Positions 24,566 to 32,437 of a DNA stretch of 45,846 bases are shown in pieces. Made by a program: the position numbers and the translations under genes. Under the pieces are notes generated by a model that worked only from the letters and a program-made list of their open reading frames with translations, did no database searches and was not told the DNA's origin. Origin of the DNA: Cytophagaceae bacterium UBA6715 (lineage in GTDB: Bacteria > Bacteroidota > Bacteroidia > Cytophagales > Spirosomataceae); assembly GCA_002454335.1 (NCBI GenBank), contig DKIP01000048.1, forward strand, positions 1-45,846. The letters are read 5' to 3'. Positions within the stretch are counted from its first letter, which is position 1; every line of letters starts with the position of its first letter.

Positions 24566-24590
24566 ATTTGTAAAACACAAAATTACAAAT
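24566..24590. promoter_or_regulatory. Inverted repeat with a -7 box between nusB and the ABC exporter gene
   Basis: ATTTGTAA (24566-24573), 9 nt, then TTACAAAT (24583-24590) form an 8-bp inverted repeat in the 91-bp divergent space. On the minus strand 24585-24578 reads TAATTTTG, an exact -7 element for nusB that overlaps the repeat, although no -33 partner is visible. It could be an operator; the sequence is AT-rich. Confidence 0.35.
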
Positions 24591-24634
24591 TTTAATTTAG
24601 AAAGGTCCTATCTTTACGCCAACTTATTCCATAC

Positions 24635-26419
24635 ATGGGCGCACTTAGTCATCTGAATCAATACTTCTGGAAATATAAATGGCTGCTACTCTTGGGTATG
24701 CTGTTTACTTTTTGTTCCAATTTTTTTGGTGTTGTACCCGCGCAGTTGGTTCGATTTGCCTTGGATTTGGTAACTGAGACGATTGATGTCTATTTCCTGT
24801 TCAAGGGATTTTCAATGCAATCTGCATTTTATGAGGTTTTTGCGAGTACCTTGTTTTACTACGGTGCCCTAATCGTTTTAATGGCCTTTATTAAAGGCGT
24901 TTTCTTGTTTTTGGTACGTCAAACTTTAATCGTCATGTCGCGCCACATCGAATTCGAGATGAAGCAAGAGATTTATGCGCATTACCAAACGCTACCGCTT
25001 TCCTTTTACCGCAAGCAAAATACAGGCGATTTGATGGCACGCATCTCAGAAGATGTTAGTAAGGTGCGTATGTACGTGGGTCCTAGTATTATGTATGGCT
25101 TAAACTTGATTACGGTTTTTGCCCTTGTGATTTATTACATGTATCATGTGAGTACAACCTTGATGTGGTATGTGCTCTTGCCCTTACCGATCTTGTCTTT
25201 CAGTATTTACTATGTGAACTCGTTAATTATCAAAAAATCAGAGGAGATTCAGGCGGGTTTGTCGACCATTTCTACTTTCGTGCAGGAAGCCTTTTCTGGG
25301 ATTCGTGTCTTGAAATCTTTTGTTCGTGAGCAGCAATCTTTAGCCGCTTTTACGGAAGCCTCTGCGAATTACCGTCGAAAATCTTTAGACCTTGTCAAAA
25401 TTGATTCTTTGTTTACCCCTTTGATTTCATTATTAGTTGGTTTTAGTACGCTTTTGGTTGTTTATGTGGGATCGAATGAGGTCATGGCGGGTCGGATGAC
25501 ATTGGGGAATATCACCGAATTCATCATGTATGTATTTATGTTGACCTGGCCTGTAACCGCATTAGGTTGGACGAGTTCGCAAATTCAACGGGCTGCAGCT
25601 TCGCAAAAACGGATTAATGAATTTTTAGAAATAAAATCGGAATTAACGCCGGGGAAACAAATCAATCAGCCCATCTTAGGGAAATGGACGTTTAAAAACT
25701 TGTATTTTACCTATCCCGGAACGGACCGTGAGGTGCTGAAGGATATTAATTTGGAAATTAATTCAGGTGAGTCAGTGGCATTGTTGGGTACAACAGGTTC
25801 GGGAAAAAGTACACTGGCTTTATTAATGGCTCGCTTTTATGATCCGGTTGCGGGAGATATATTCTTGGATGATATTCCACTAAAAGATTGGGACATTCAA
25901 CATGTTCGGGCGCATTTGGGATTTGTCCCGCAAGATGTGTTCTTGTTCTCAACAACAATTGCTGAAAACATACGCTTTGGTCAAGATAATTTAAGTGAAG
26001 AGGCTATGAGGCAGTCCGCTCGATTTGCTGATGTTTATGATAACATCATGGATTTTCCTGATCAATTCGAAACTATCTTAGGCGAACGGGGTGTAACCTT
26101 ATCGGGTGGCCAAAAACAACGGGTTTCCTTAGCGCGGGCCTTGGCCAAAAATCCAATGATGCTGGTGTTAGATGATTGTTTATCCGCCGTGGATACGCAT
26201 ACGGAGCATAAGATTTTGACGCATTTAAAATCGATCATGCAAGATAAGACGAGTTTGATTATCTCACATCGGGTATCATCTGCCAAATTAGCGAATCGCG
26301 TGTTTGTCTTGCAAGATGGAGTGATTGTTGAGCAGGGGAAGCATGCGCAACTCATGCGCAAGAAGGGCTTGTATTACGATTTGTACCAACAGCAATTAAA
26401 CGAGGATCAAGGTTTATAA
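24635..26419 (+). CDS. ABC exporter half-transporter with Asp at the catalytic Glu position
   Basis: A 594-residue fused membrane and ATPase subunit. Residues 1-330 hold about six membrane helices. The nucleotide-binding domain has Walker A GTTGSGKST (near 384-391), Q-loop VPQDVFLFSTTIAENI, signature LSGGQKQR (near 489), Walker B MLVLDD (near 508-514) and the H-loop in LIISHR. The residue after Walker B is Asp instead of the usual Glu. In known heterodimeric exporters (BmrC/BmrD, TM287/288) one partner has this substitution, so this protein may need a canonical second subunit, which is not beside it. Probable role: lipid or drug export. Its last bases overlap the convergent TolC-family gene by 6 bp. 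Confidence 0.92.
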   Translation: MGALSHLNQYFWKYKWLLLLGMLFTFCSNFFGVVPAQLVRFALDLVTETIDVYFLFKGFSMQSAFYEVFASTLFYYGALIVLMAFIKGVFLFLVRQTLIVMSRHIEFEMKQEIYAHYQTLPLSFYRKQNTGDLMARISEDVSKVRMYVGPSIMYGLNLITVFALVIYYMYHVSTTLMWYVLLPLPILSFSIYYVNSLIIKKSEEIQAGLSTISTFVQEAFSGIRVLKSFVREQQSLAAFTEASANYRRKSLDLVKIDSLFTPLISLLVGFSTLLVVYVGSNEVMAGRMTLGNITEFIMYVFMLTWPVTALGWTSSQIQRAAASQKRINEFLEIKSELTPGKQINQPILGKWTFKNLYFTYPGTDREVLKDINLEINSGESVALLGTTGSGKSTLALLMARFYDPVAGDIFLDDIPLKDWDIQHVRAHLGFVPQDVFLFSTTIAENIRFGQDNLSEEAMRQSARFADVYDNIMDFPDQFETILGERGVTLSGGQKQRVSLARALAKNPMMLVLDDCLSAVDTHTEHKILTHLKSIMQDKTSLIISHRVSSAKLANRVFVLQDGVIVEQGKHAQLMRKKGLYYDLYQQQLNEDQGL

Positions 26420-27721
26420 CAGATTACCACTTAAACGAATTAATTCAATCTCCGCTGATTTAGCCGCGTATTTTGCTTCAATTAGCCGCGTTTCTGCTGC
26501 AACTGCATTGCGTTGTACTTCGCGTAATTCATAGGAAGTTGCAATTCCAATTTTAAAACGGTCAAATGCGATATCAATGTTTTGCTTCGCAATTGTATAA
26601 TTTTCCGTTTCAAGAGAAATTAAATTCAACGCATTTTCGTAGGCCGTAAATGATCTTTCGATGGCTGCAAGTAATTGATTTTTCGTGTCTTCGATTTGCA
26701 GTTGGGCAATTTCAGAAGCTATTTTAGCATTTTGTATTCTGCGTTTTTGGTTATTGCCATCGAATAGGTTGATTGTTGCCCGCAATCCATAATTGAATAC
26801 ATCGCTCGAACCTTTTTGTACACCAAATCCAGCACCATTAAATACATTGCTAACGGCATAACCTGCTAAAAGGTCCACTTGGGGCGTTTGCTGGCTTTTT
26901 AAATTTTTTGTGTCTAAATCACTGATTTTTTTCGAAACAAGTGCCGCCATTAGCGTAGGGTTTTGTTTCAAGGCCATCTCCTTTAACTCAGTTAAATTTA
27001 GTTTTGGTAATAAATCAATGACCGGGAGAGTTTGGAATGTTGTTAAATGTGGACGAACCAACAAGGTATTTAGGCTAATTTTGGTATTTAAATACGACTG
27101 TTCTTGAGCAAGTAATAATGCTTTGTCTTCATTGTAATCAACCTGAGCCGAGTAATAATCGACTTTAGAACCTTGGCCTACTTCATAGCGATCTCTAGCT
27201 AATTTAAGCCGGTCATTCGAGATTTCAAGACCTTTGCGAAAGTTGTTTACGCGTAAGTCCTGACGAATGATGTCGTAATACAAGGTGCTAATTTGTGCGA
27301 TAAGGTTCTCAATGGAAGTTTCTGTTTGTTTGGTTCCTAAATTTTGCAACTCTTTGAAACGGTCACGTAGTATAAACATCCCTTTTCCATCGTATAATGT
27401 CCATGCCATCGTTATTCCCGCATTTCCATTATTTGAGTTGACGCCAGATTGCTTCAAGGGCGCCCGCAATCCTCCAAAAAACTCTTGATCTAAGCCTGAT
27501 ATGGTATAATTTTTATTCGCGGTTCCCGTTATGGTTGGTAAAAAACCTGCATTACCTAAGCTATTGTCATTTGCAGCTTGAATTTCTTTTTTCTTAAGAA
27601 TTTGAATCGAATATTGATTCTGTAAACCTTGTTGGATGGCATCTTCCAAGCGTAACATTTCTTGTGCTTTACCGGAAAAACTAGTTAGTATGAATAAACT
27701 AATTAGGCCAAATGATTTCAT
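26414..27721 (-). CDS. TolC-family outer membrane efflux protein
   Basis: A 435-residue outer-membrane factor. The signal peptide ends near GKAQ (residue 19), followed by MLRLEDAIQQGLQNQYSIQI. The two halves of long alternating helices and short barrel strands are typical: RYEVGQGSKVDYYSAQVDYNEDKALL in the first half, RFKIGIATSYELREVQRNAVAAETRLIEAKYA in the second. It forms a trimeric channel tunnel through the outer membrane. No periplasmic adaptor or RND pump gene is adjacent. The convergent ABC exporter is the nearest candidate partner by position only. Confidence 0.93.
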   Translation of the reverse strand: MKSFGLISLFILTSFSGKAQEMLRLEDAIQQGLQNQYSIQILKKKEIQAANDNSLGNAGFLPTITGTANKNYTISGLDQEFFGGLRAPLKQSGVNSNNGNAGITMAWTLYDGKGMFILRDRFKELQNLGTKQTETSIENLIAQISTLYYDIIRQDLRVNNFRKGLEISNDRLKLARDRYEVGQGSKVDYYSAQVDYNEDKALLLAQEQSYLNTKISLNTLLVRPHLTTFQTLPVIDLLPKLNLTELKEMALKQNPTLMAALVSKKISDLDTKNLKSQQTPQVDLLAGYAVSNVFNGAGFGVQKGSSDVFNYGLRATINLFDGNNQKRRIQNAKIASEIAQLQIEDTKNQLLAAIERSFTAYENALNLISLETENYTIAKQNIDIAFDRFKIGIATSYELREVQRNAVAAETRLIEAKYAAKSAEIELIRLSGNLL

Positions 27722-27835
27722 AGGGAATAGGTTTTGATAATAAGCAACAAACTTAAGTATTTTGTATCACATAAGGAAGGGCTAAGCCGACAAGACCATA
27801 TAAGGGATTTTGCTTCAAATTGCCTAATTTGCGTC

Positions 27836-28663
27836 ATGAGCTCCATTCGTGTTAACCAATTATACCTCTTTCCGATTAAATCCCTGGCTGCGATCGCTGT
27901 CGACAAAGTACTAGTTGATTCCGCTGGCTTCGTAGGCGATCGCCGATTTATGTTGGTAGATCTCAATGGGAAATTCATAACCCAACGAACGCGTCCGGAT
28001 TTAACTCGATTCAAATTAAGTTTGCTAGCAGCTGGGTATCTAGTCCAAGATCAAATTTCCGGCAAGACAAAGGTTTTGTTTGCTAAGCCCATGTTAAATG
28101 AATCACTAGCTGCGGAACTTTGGGATGACTCGTTACAAGTGGTTGAAGTAGGAGAGGGCTGGTCGGAATGGTTTTCTGATTTGTTACAAGAGCCAGTACG
28201 CTTAGTGATGCAAAAGCCTGAATCCCCTCGGATCATCAAAGAAAAATATCAAACAAGCGGGTCCAATCAAAGTTCTTTTGCAGATTCTTTGCCTATTTTG
28301 TTGGCCTCCGAAGCATCCTACAAACAGGTTAAAACGGTTTATGGGCAAGATTATGACCCTTTGCGTTTTCGTGCAAATCTTATCGTAGAAGGATCGGAAT
28401 CCTTTGAAGAGGATACTTGGGAAGAAATTTCGATTAATTCCGTTCGATTGTTTGGGGCAAAACCTTGTGCGCGTTGCCAACTAATAAACGTCGAACCCGC
28501 TACGGGTCAAGTTGATAAAGGAGGAATGTTGAAGGCCTTGGCAACATTTAGGCAAAAGGATAATAAGGTTTATTTCGGCCAACAAATGGTTCCGATTACT
28601 TTGGGGCAGATTCAGGTTGGAGATGAAGTCATAGTTTCAACACGGAAAAATGCGCTTTTTTAA
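27836..28663 (+). CDS. MOSC domain-containing protein (mARC-like)
   Basis: 275 residues from the ATG at 27836. The longer open frame reaching to 27734 has no plausible protein start, whereas MSSIRVNQLYLFPIKSL is the standard beginning of the MOSC_N domain. That is followed by DSAGFVGDRRFMLVDLNGKFITQR. The C-terminal MOSC domain has DPLRFRANLIVEG and GAKPCARCQLINVEPATG, with a Cys near residue 211 that may ligate molybdenum. The family includes molybdenum-cofactor enzymes that reduce N-hydroxylated compounds. A moeA fragment at the end of the window shows that the organism makes the cofactor. The end overlaps the next gene by 14 bp. Confidence 0.9.
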   Translation: MSSIRVNQLYLFPIKSLAAIAVDKVLVDSAGFVGDRRFMLVDLNGKFITQRTRPDLTRFKLSLLAAGYLVQDQISGKTKVLFAKPMLNESLAAELWDDSLQVVEVGEGWSEWFSDLLQEPVRLVMQKPESPRIIKEKYQTSGSNQSSFADSLPILLASEASYKQVKTVYGQDYDPLRFRANLIVEGSESFEEDTWEEISINSVRLFGAKPCARCQLINVEPATGQVDKGGMLKALATFRQKDNKVYFGQQMVPITLGQIQVGDEVIVSTRKNALF

Positions 28664-29405
28664 AATACTTCATTTTTTAAGTTTGGATGTAGTTTTGGGA
28701 GCTGTTTCGATGCATCTCATGGTTTTTTATGTTGTCCTAGGGTGTTGGTCTCCTTGGGAATTTTCCGCCTTATTAGCTGCTGCTGTTTTTCTGGTTTATG
28801 GGATAGACCGACAAATCGACAACCTTACAAACGCGCCCAAGGATGAATTGCATGCTTTTCATGCGAAGTTCCGTACTCCTTTATCCCTGGGAATGGGCCT
28901 CGTTTTGCTATTTAGTGGATTTGTATTGTGCACGATGGAGCGTTTACTAATTGGTCTAGGCCTAGGATTATTGCTTGCCGTTTTGTTTTATTGGATTGCT
29001 TGGGTAAAAAACGTTTTTGATTCAATTTGGGGCATAAAAGAGGTGGGAACTGCTTTGATTTACAGTCTTGGGATATTAATTCCGACCCTTGCAACGGACG
29101 GTTTCTCAATTCCGTTGGGCATCATTGAATTAAGTTTATTTTTGATCGCACTCTTGAATTTATGGCTTTTTACTTCTATCGAAATGGGTGGGATGCGACA
29201 AAGGGTTCTTGGCTTATTGTGCTTACTCCCTTGTTGGCTTTTCTGTGCAAGTCTGCTCGGCTTGCCTATCAGTATCTTGGTAATTATGGGTTTTATATGG
29301 GGGATTCATGCGGGGATTTATTATTTTAGGCCTTGGATATCCATGCGCCTTTGGGCCGAATGGGCATTTGCTAGTCCACTGATTTACCTACTATGCAATT
29401 TATAA
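28650..29405 (+). CDS. UbiA-like integral membrane protein
   Basis: A 251-residue protein with about seven to eight hydrophobic helices. The loop YGIDRQIDNLTNAPKDE (residues 50-66) carries DxxxD, at the place where UbiA prenyltransferases have their first Asp-rich motif. IKEVGTALIYSLGI near 130-145 resembles the second conserved region, but the DxxxDxxxD motif is not there. It may be a divergent prenyltransferase or a related non-catalytic protein; no substrate can be given. It overlaps the upstream MOSC gene by 14 bp and the downstream MFS gene by 13 bp, so the three are translationally coupled. Confidence 0.65.
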   Translation: MRFFKILHFLSLDVVLGAVSMHLMVFYVVLGCWSPWEFSALLAAAVFLVYGIDRQIDNLTNAPKDELHAFHAKFRTPLSLGMGLVLLFSGFVLCTMERLLIGLGLGLLLAVLFYWIAWVKNVFDSIWGIKEVGTALIYSLGILIPTLATDGFSIPLGIIELSLFLIALLNLWLFTSIEMGGMRQRVLGLLCLLPCWLFCASLLGLPISILVIMGFIWGIHAGIYYFRPWISMRLWAEWAFASPLIYLLCNL

Positions 29406-30652
29406 AGACAAAAGATGCGTTTCAGGCGCTTCGCTATCCAGAATTTCGTGCTTATGTGACGGGAAATACGCTGTTTACGATGGCATTACTAATTCAGGAG
29501 GTAATTTTGGCCTATGAGTTATATCATTTAACGCACAATCCGTTGGCTTTAGGCTTAATTGGTTTAGCTGAGGCAGTGCCTTATATCTCATTGGTATTGT
29601 TTGGAGGGCATTTTGCAGATAATCGGGATAAGAAGAAAATCATGCAGGGGTCGCTTTCCATCATTATTTTAGGTTCTTTTTTGTTGTTATATGCTGCGAC
29701 ACATTTGAATGAGGGACAGACCGATTTTCACATTTATTTAATCTATTTTGTGATTTTTTTAATTGGTCTTGCGAAAGGCTTTTTTAGTCCAGCGGCCTCA
29801 TCTCTGAATCCTTTTTTAGTGCCTAAAGAGGTCTTTGCTAATGCCGCTACTTGGAATTCATCCTTCTGGCAATTGGGTTCTATATTAGGGCCTGGAATGG
29901 CTGGTTTTCTTTATGCATATGCTGGATTAGCGGGATCTCTGTGGATTGTCATCGGATTGTTGCTAGCTGTTATGTCATGCATGTTTCTGATCAAAAATAG
30001 GCCAGTGCCACCGAAAAACGTGGTGCATGAGTCCATTTGGCATAGTTTGCGCGAGGGAATTGAATATGTATTTAAGACGAAAATCATCTTGTATGCAATT
30101 TCGCTTGATTTGTTTTCGGTCTTGTTTGGTGGGGTTATTGCAATCTTACCCATCTTCGCCGAAGATATTCTGAAAGTTGGCGCCGAAGGTCTTGGGATTC
30201 TACGCGCAGCTCCCTCAGTAGGAGCGGTGGTTACCATGCTTACTTTAATTTACTTTCCACCGTTAAAAAATGCTTGGCGGAATTTGCTTCTTGCCATCGC
30301 GGGTTTTGGTATAGCTACTTTGGTATTCGGTCTATCATCGAATTTTTGGTTGTCGGTAACAGCCTTGTTTTTTACCGGTGCATTCGATTCGGTCAGCGTG
30401 GTGATTCGTCAAACGGTCTTGCGAATATTCACGCCCGATGAGATGCGGGGTCGTGTTTCATCCGTTAATGGAGTGTTCGTGAGTACATCGAACGAAATGG
30501 GTGCTTTTGAATCTGGCGTAGCTGCCAAGTTCTTTGGTACAATACCCTCTGTGCTTATCGGTGCCGGTGTGACCCTGTTTTTAGTCACTATCGTTGCATT
30601 CAAATCCAAAGATTTGTTGGAATTGGATGTTGAGAAAGCGTCAGAAGCCTAA
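29393..30652 (+). CDS. MFS transporter, EntS/MFS_3-like exporter
   Basis: A 419-residue 12-helix transporter of the MFS_3 (enterobactin-exporter-like) group. It shows FQALRYPEFRAYVTGNTLFTMA near the start and GGHFADNRDKKKIM as the A-motif loop. GLAKGFFSPAASSLNPFLVP, FTGAFDSVSVVIRQTVLRIFTPDEMRGRVSSVNGVFV and SNEMGAFESGV are all typical of this branch. It probably exports a small molecule. Its stop codon directly abuts the stop of the convergent gene at 30653, with no base between and no terminator visible. Confidence 0.9.
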   Translation: MQFIKTKDAFQALRYPEFRAYVTGNTLFTMALLIQEVILAYELYHLTHNPLALGLIGLAEAVPYISLVLFGGHFADNRDKKKIMQGSLSIIILGSFLLLYAATHLNEGQTDFHIYLIYFVIFLIGLAKGFFSPAASSLNPFLVPKEVFANAATWNSSFWQLGSILGPGMAGFLYAYAGLAGSLWIVIGLLLAVMSCMFLIKNRPVPPKNVVHESIWHSLREGIEYVFKTKIILYAISLDLFSVLFGGVIAILPIFAEDILKVGAEGLGILRAAPSVGAVVTMLTLIYFPPLKNAWRNLLLAIAGFGIATLVFGLSSNFWLSVTALFFTGAFDSVSVVIRQTVLRIFTPDEMRGRVSSVNGVFVSTSNEMGAFESGVAAKFFGTIPSVLIGAGVTLFLVTIVAFKSKDLLELDVEKASEA

Positions 30653-31156
30653 TTACTTGTTTTCCTGAATACTTGTATTCCACGCCTTTAGGGTCTCCAC
30701 GATGGTATTGCGGCTTTCCTGTGCCCAAACAATATCCGAAACCTTATTCACTGGACTTGTATTCTCCCCCAGCAATGCGGGCATCAAATTAAAGGTGTGC
30801 GTTTTTAATTTCTTTACGCCTTTGTCGTTCACCGAAATGCATTCGATTACTTCGATGTTGGAAATGACCACGAAGCCATCAGAAGTTTTGGATGCATGAA
30901 TCTCGATGGATTCGATCAGATTCTTTGGGATATCGCTAGTACCTATTGGGTCAGCTCCTTGATAATGAACGACTTTGATTTCATGTGCTCCTAGCAAAAG
31001 AAAGGAGATGCGTTGTTTCCCCGACTTCGTCGCAAAAAAATCTCCAATCGTCTGAAAGAAATTACGTTTCGGTAATTGGATGACGCCAAGACCTATAAAA
31101 TCACGTGGTGTTTGGCTAGAAAGAAATGAAAACGAAGAAGGCAGATTGGAGCTCAT
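30653..31156 (-). CDS. Hypothetical protein
   Basis: A 167-residue protein with no signal peptide and no membrane helix. The middle has alternating strand-like stretches (RISFLLLGAHEIKVVHY, GFVVISNIEVIECISV, LKTHTFNLMPALLG) and the C-terminus is helical (NTIVETLKAWNTSI). The layout would suit a small beta-rich domain such as a PH-like fold, but this is only a guess. It follows the ArsR-type regulator gene by 45 bp on the same strand, so it could be under that regulator's control. I do not recognise the family. Confidence 0.65.
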   Translation of the reverse strand: MSSNLPSSFSFLSSQTPRDFIGLGVIQLPKRNFFQTIGDFFATKSGKQRISFLLLGAHEIKVVHYQGADPIGTSDIPKNLIESIEIHASKTSDGFVVISNIEVIECISVNDKGVKKLKTHTFNLMPALLGENTSPVNKVSDIVWAQESRNTIVETLKAWNTSIQENK

Positions 31157-31201
31157 GCAAATATTTTTTACGAATTTATCTTAAAAATGGCAAACCAACA
31201 A

Positions 31202-31489
31202 TTACAGGCGAATTTTAGGTTTAGGGAATTCAAAGTGCTGGGCAAAACCTTGAAACCACTGATGAATCGACTCAAAGCCTTTTTTGTTTAAGCTGTAATG
31301 AATAAACTGGCCTTTTTTTACGGCATCGATTAATTGAGCTTGTTTCAATAAATCTAAATGATGCGAAATGCTGGGCTTAGTCATATCAAATTGCTTGGCA
31401 ATTTGACCCGCATTTTGAGGCCCCTGAATAAGAAATTGGAGTATCTCTCTTCTCGTTACATCGTTAATCGCTTTGAAGGCTGTTTCCAT
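31202..31489 (-). CDS. ArsR-family transcriptional regulator, SdpR-like
   Basis: A 95-residue winged-helix repressor. The start METAFKAINDVTRREILQFL and the helix-turn-helix AKQFDMTKPSISHHLDLLKQA (about residues 32-52) match autorepressors of the SdpR type, as does GQFIHYSLNKKG in the wing. No metal-binding Cys pair is present, so a metal sensor is unlikely. SdpR partners with an SdpI-type membrane protein elsewhere, but no SdpI gene is adjacent here. A 7-bp inverted repeat lies 11 bp upstream of the ATG and may be its own operator. Confidence 0.9.
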   Translation of the reverse strand: METAFKAINDVTRREILQFLIQGPQNAGQIAKQFDMTKPSISHHLDLLKQAQLIDAVKKGQFIHYSLNKKGFESIHQWFQGFAQHFEFPKPKIRL

Positions 31490-31500
31490 ATTTGATTAAA

Positions 31501-31522
31501 TAATTAGGCGAATATCTAATTA
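31501..31522. promoter_or_regulatory. Candidate operator of the SdpR-like regulator
   Basis: TAATTAG (31501-31507), 8 nt, then CTAATTA (31516-31522) form a perfect inverted repeat just upstream of the regulator's ATG at 31489. On the minus strand 31544-31537 reads TAAATTTG, an exact -7 element, which would put the repeat at the start of the transcript. No -33 element is seen. Confidence 0.45.
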
Positions 31523-31541
31523 ATATCTTGATTTTCCAAAT

Positions 31542-32435
31542 TTACAGTTGGTCAGCTTTTCGATAGGCTTCGATTAGTTTCAGTTCACCCTCTTTTCCCG
31601 GATGGAAATTACCATGTTCCATGCCCAAAACACCTTGGTAGTTTTTCTTCCGCAGATGCTCGAAGATATTGGCATAATTTACTTCACCCGTTCCTGGTTC
31701 TTTGCGGCCTGGATTGTCACCAATTTGTAGATAGGCGATTTCTGACCAGCATAAATCCATGTTCTTGATCATATTTCCTTCGTTACGCTGCATGTGATAC
31801 ATGTCGAAAAGTATTTTGCAAGATGGGCTATCTACTGCCTTGCAAATCATATAACTTTGGTCGGAATGGCGTAAAAATAGATCGGGATTGTCGCTTAGCG
31901 GTTCTAAAACCATCGTGAGCTTATAAGGCTCCAGGATTTCAGCGCCTCGTTTTAAAACCTCGATGACGTTTCCTGTCTGAATGCCCATAGGTAAGTTTCG
32001 CGTAAAATTTCCAGGTACCACTGTCGCCCATTTTGCATGAACGCGTTTGGAGGTTTCGACGGCTTGTCTACAAGATTTCAAGAACAGATCTGTCCAAGTT
32101 TTATCCCCTGTGGTCATATGTGACTTGTCGAAAAAACCTGGGAATTTGATCACAAAAACACCCATGTCCATGCCTAGTCGGCCTAAAGTTGCCCCAATTT
32201 TCTCCTGTACCTCCACAGGCTTTTCCATCATTTCATTGTCTTCCAGCGCTCGAAATCCCATCTCATGCATGAATTTCAATTGGTCGATATAATCTTTTCC
32301 AGCATGTTGTTCGAACATGCCGAAATGCGGTGCATAGTTTAAGCTAAATATATTTGCGTTAGCTGAGCCAGCTTTAAGCATTTGAGTGCTTAAAACTCCT
32401 CCTGTCATTAATTGGCTAAATGATCGACGATTCAT
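31542..32435 (-). CDS. Hydroxypyruvate-isomerase-like TIM-barrel protein, exported
   Basis: A 297-residue protein. The N-terminus MNRRSFSQLMTGGVLSTQML looks like a short Tat-type leader (Arg-Arg-x-Phe), so it may be exported. The rest is an AP-endonuclease-2-like TIM barrel of the hydroxypyruvate isomerase group. Expected metal and catalytic acids are visible in VLEPLSD, ILFDMYHMQ, LQIGDNPGRKEPGTGEVNY and GMEHGN. It begins 2 bp after the cytochrome-domain dehydrogenase gene, so the two form an operon. It probably isomerises a sugar or keto acid made by a partner enzyme; the substrate is not known. Confidence 0.87.
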   Translation of the reverse strand: MNRRSFSQLMTGGVLSTQMLKAGSANANIFSLNYAPHFGMFEQHAGKDYIDQLKFMHEMGFRALEDNEMMEKPVEVQEKIGATLGRLGMDMGVFVIKFPGFFDKSHMTTGDKTWTDLFLKSCRQAVETSKRVHAKWATVVPGNFTRNLPMGIQTGNVIEVLKRGAEILEPYKLTMVLEPLSDNPDLFLRHSDQSYMICKAVDSPSCKILFDMYHMQRNEGNMIKNMDLCWSEIAYLQIGDNPGRKEPGTGEVNYANIFEHLRKKNYQGVLGMEHGNFHPGKEGELKLIEAYRKADQL

Positions 32436-32437
32436 GT

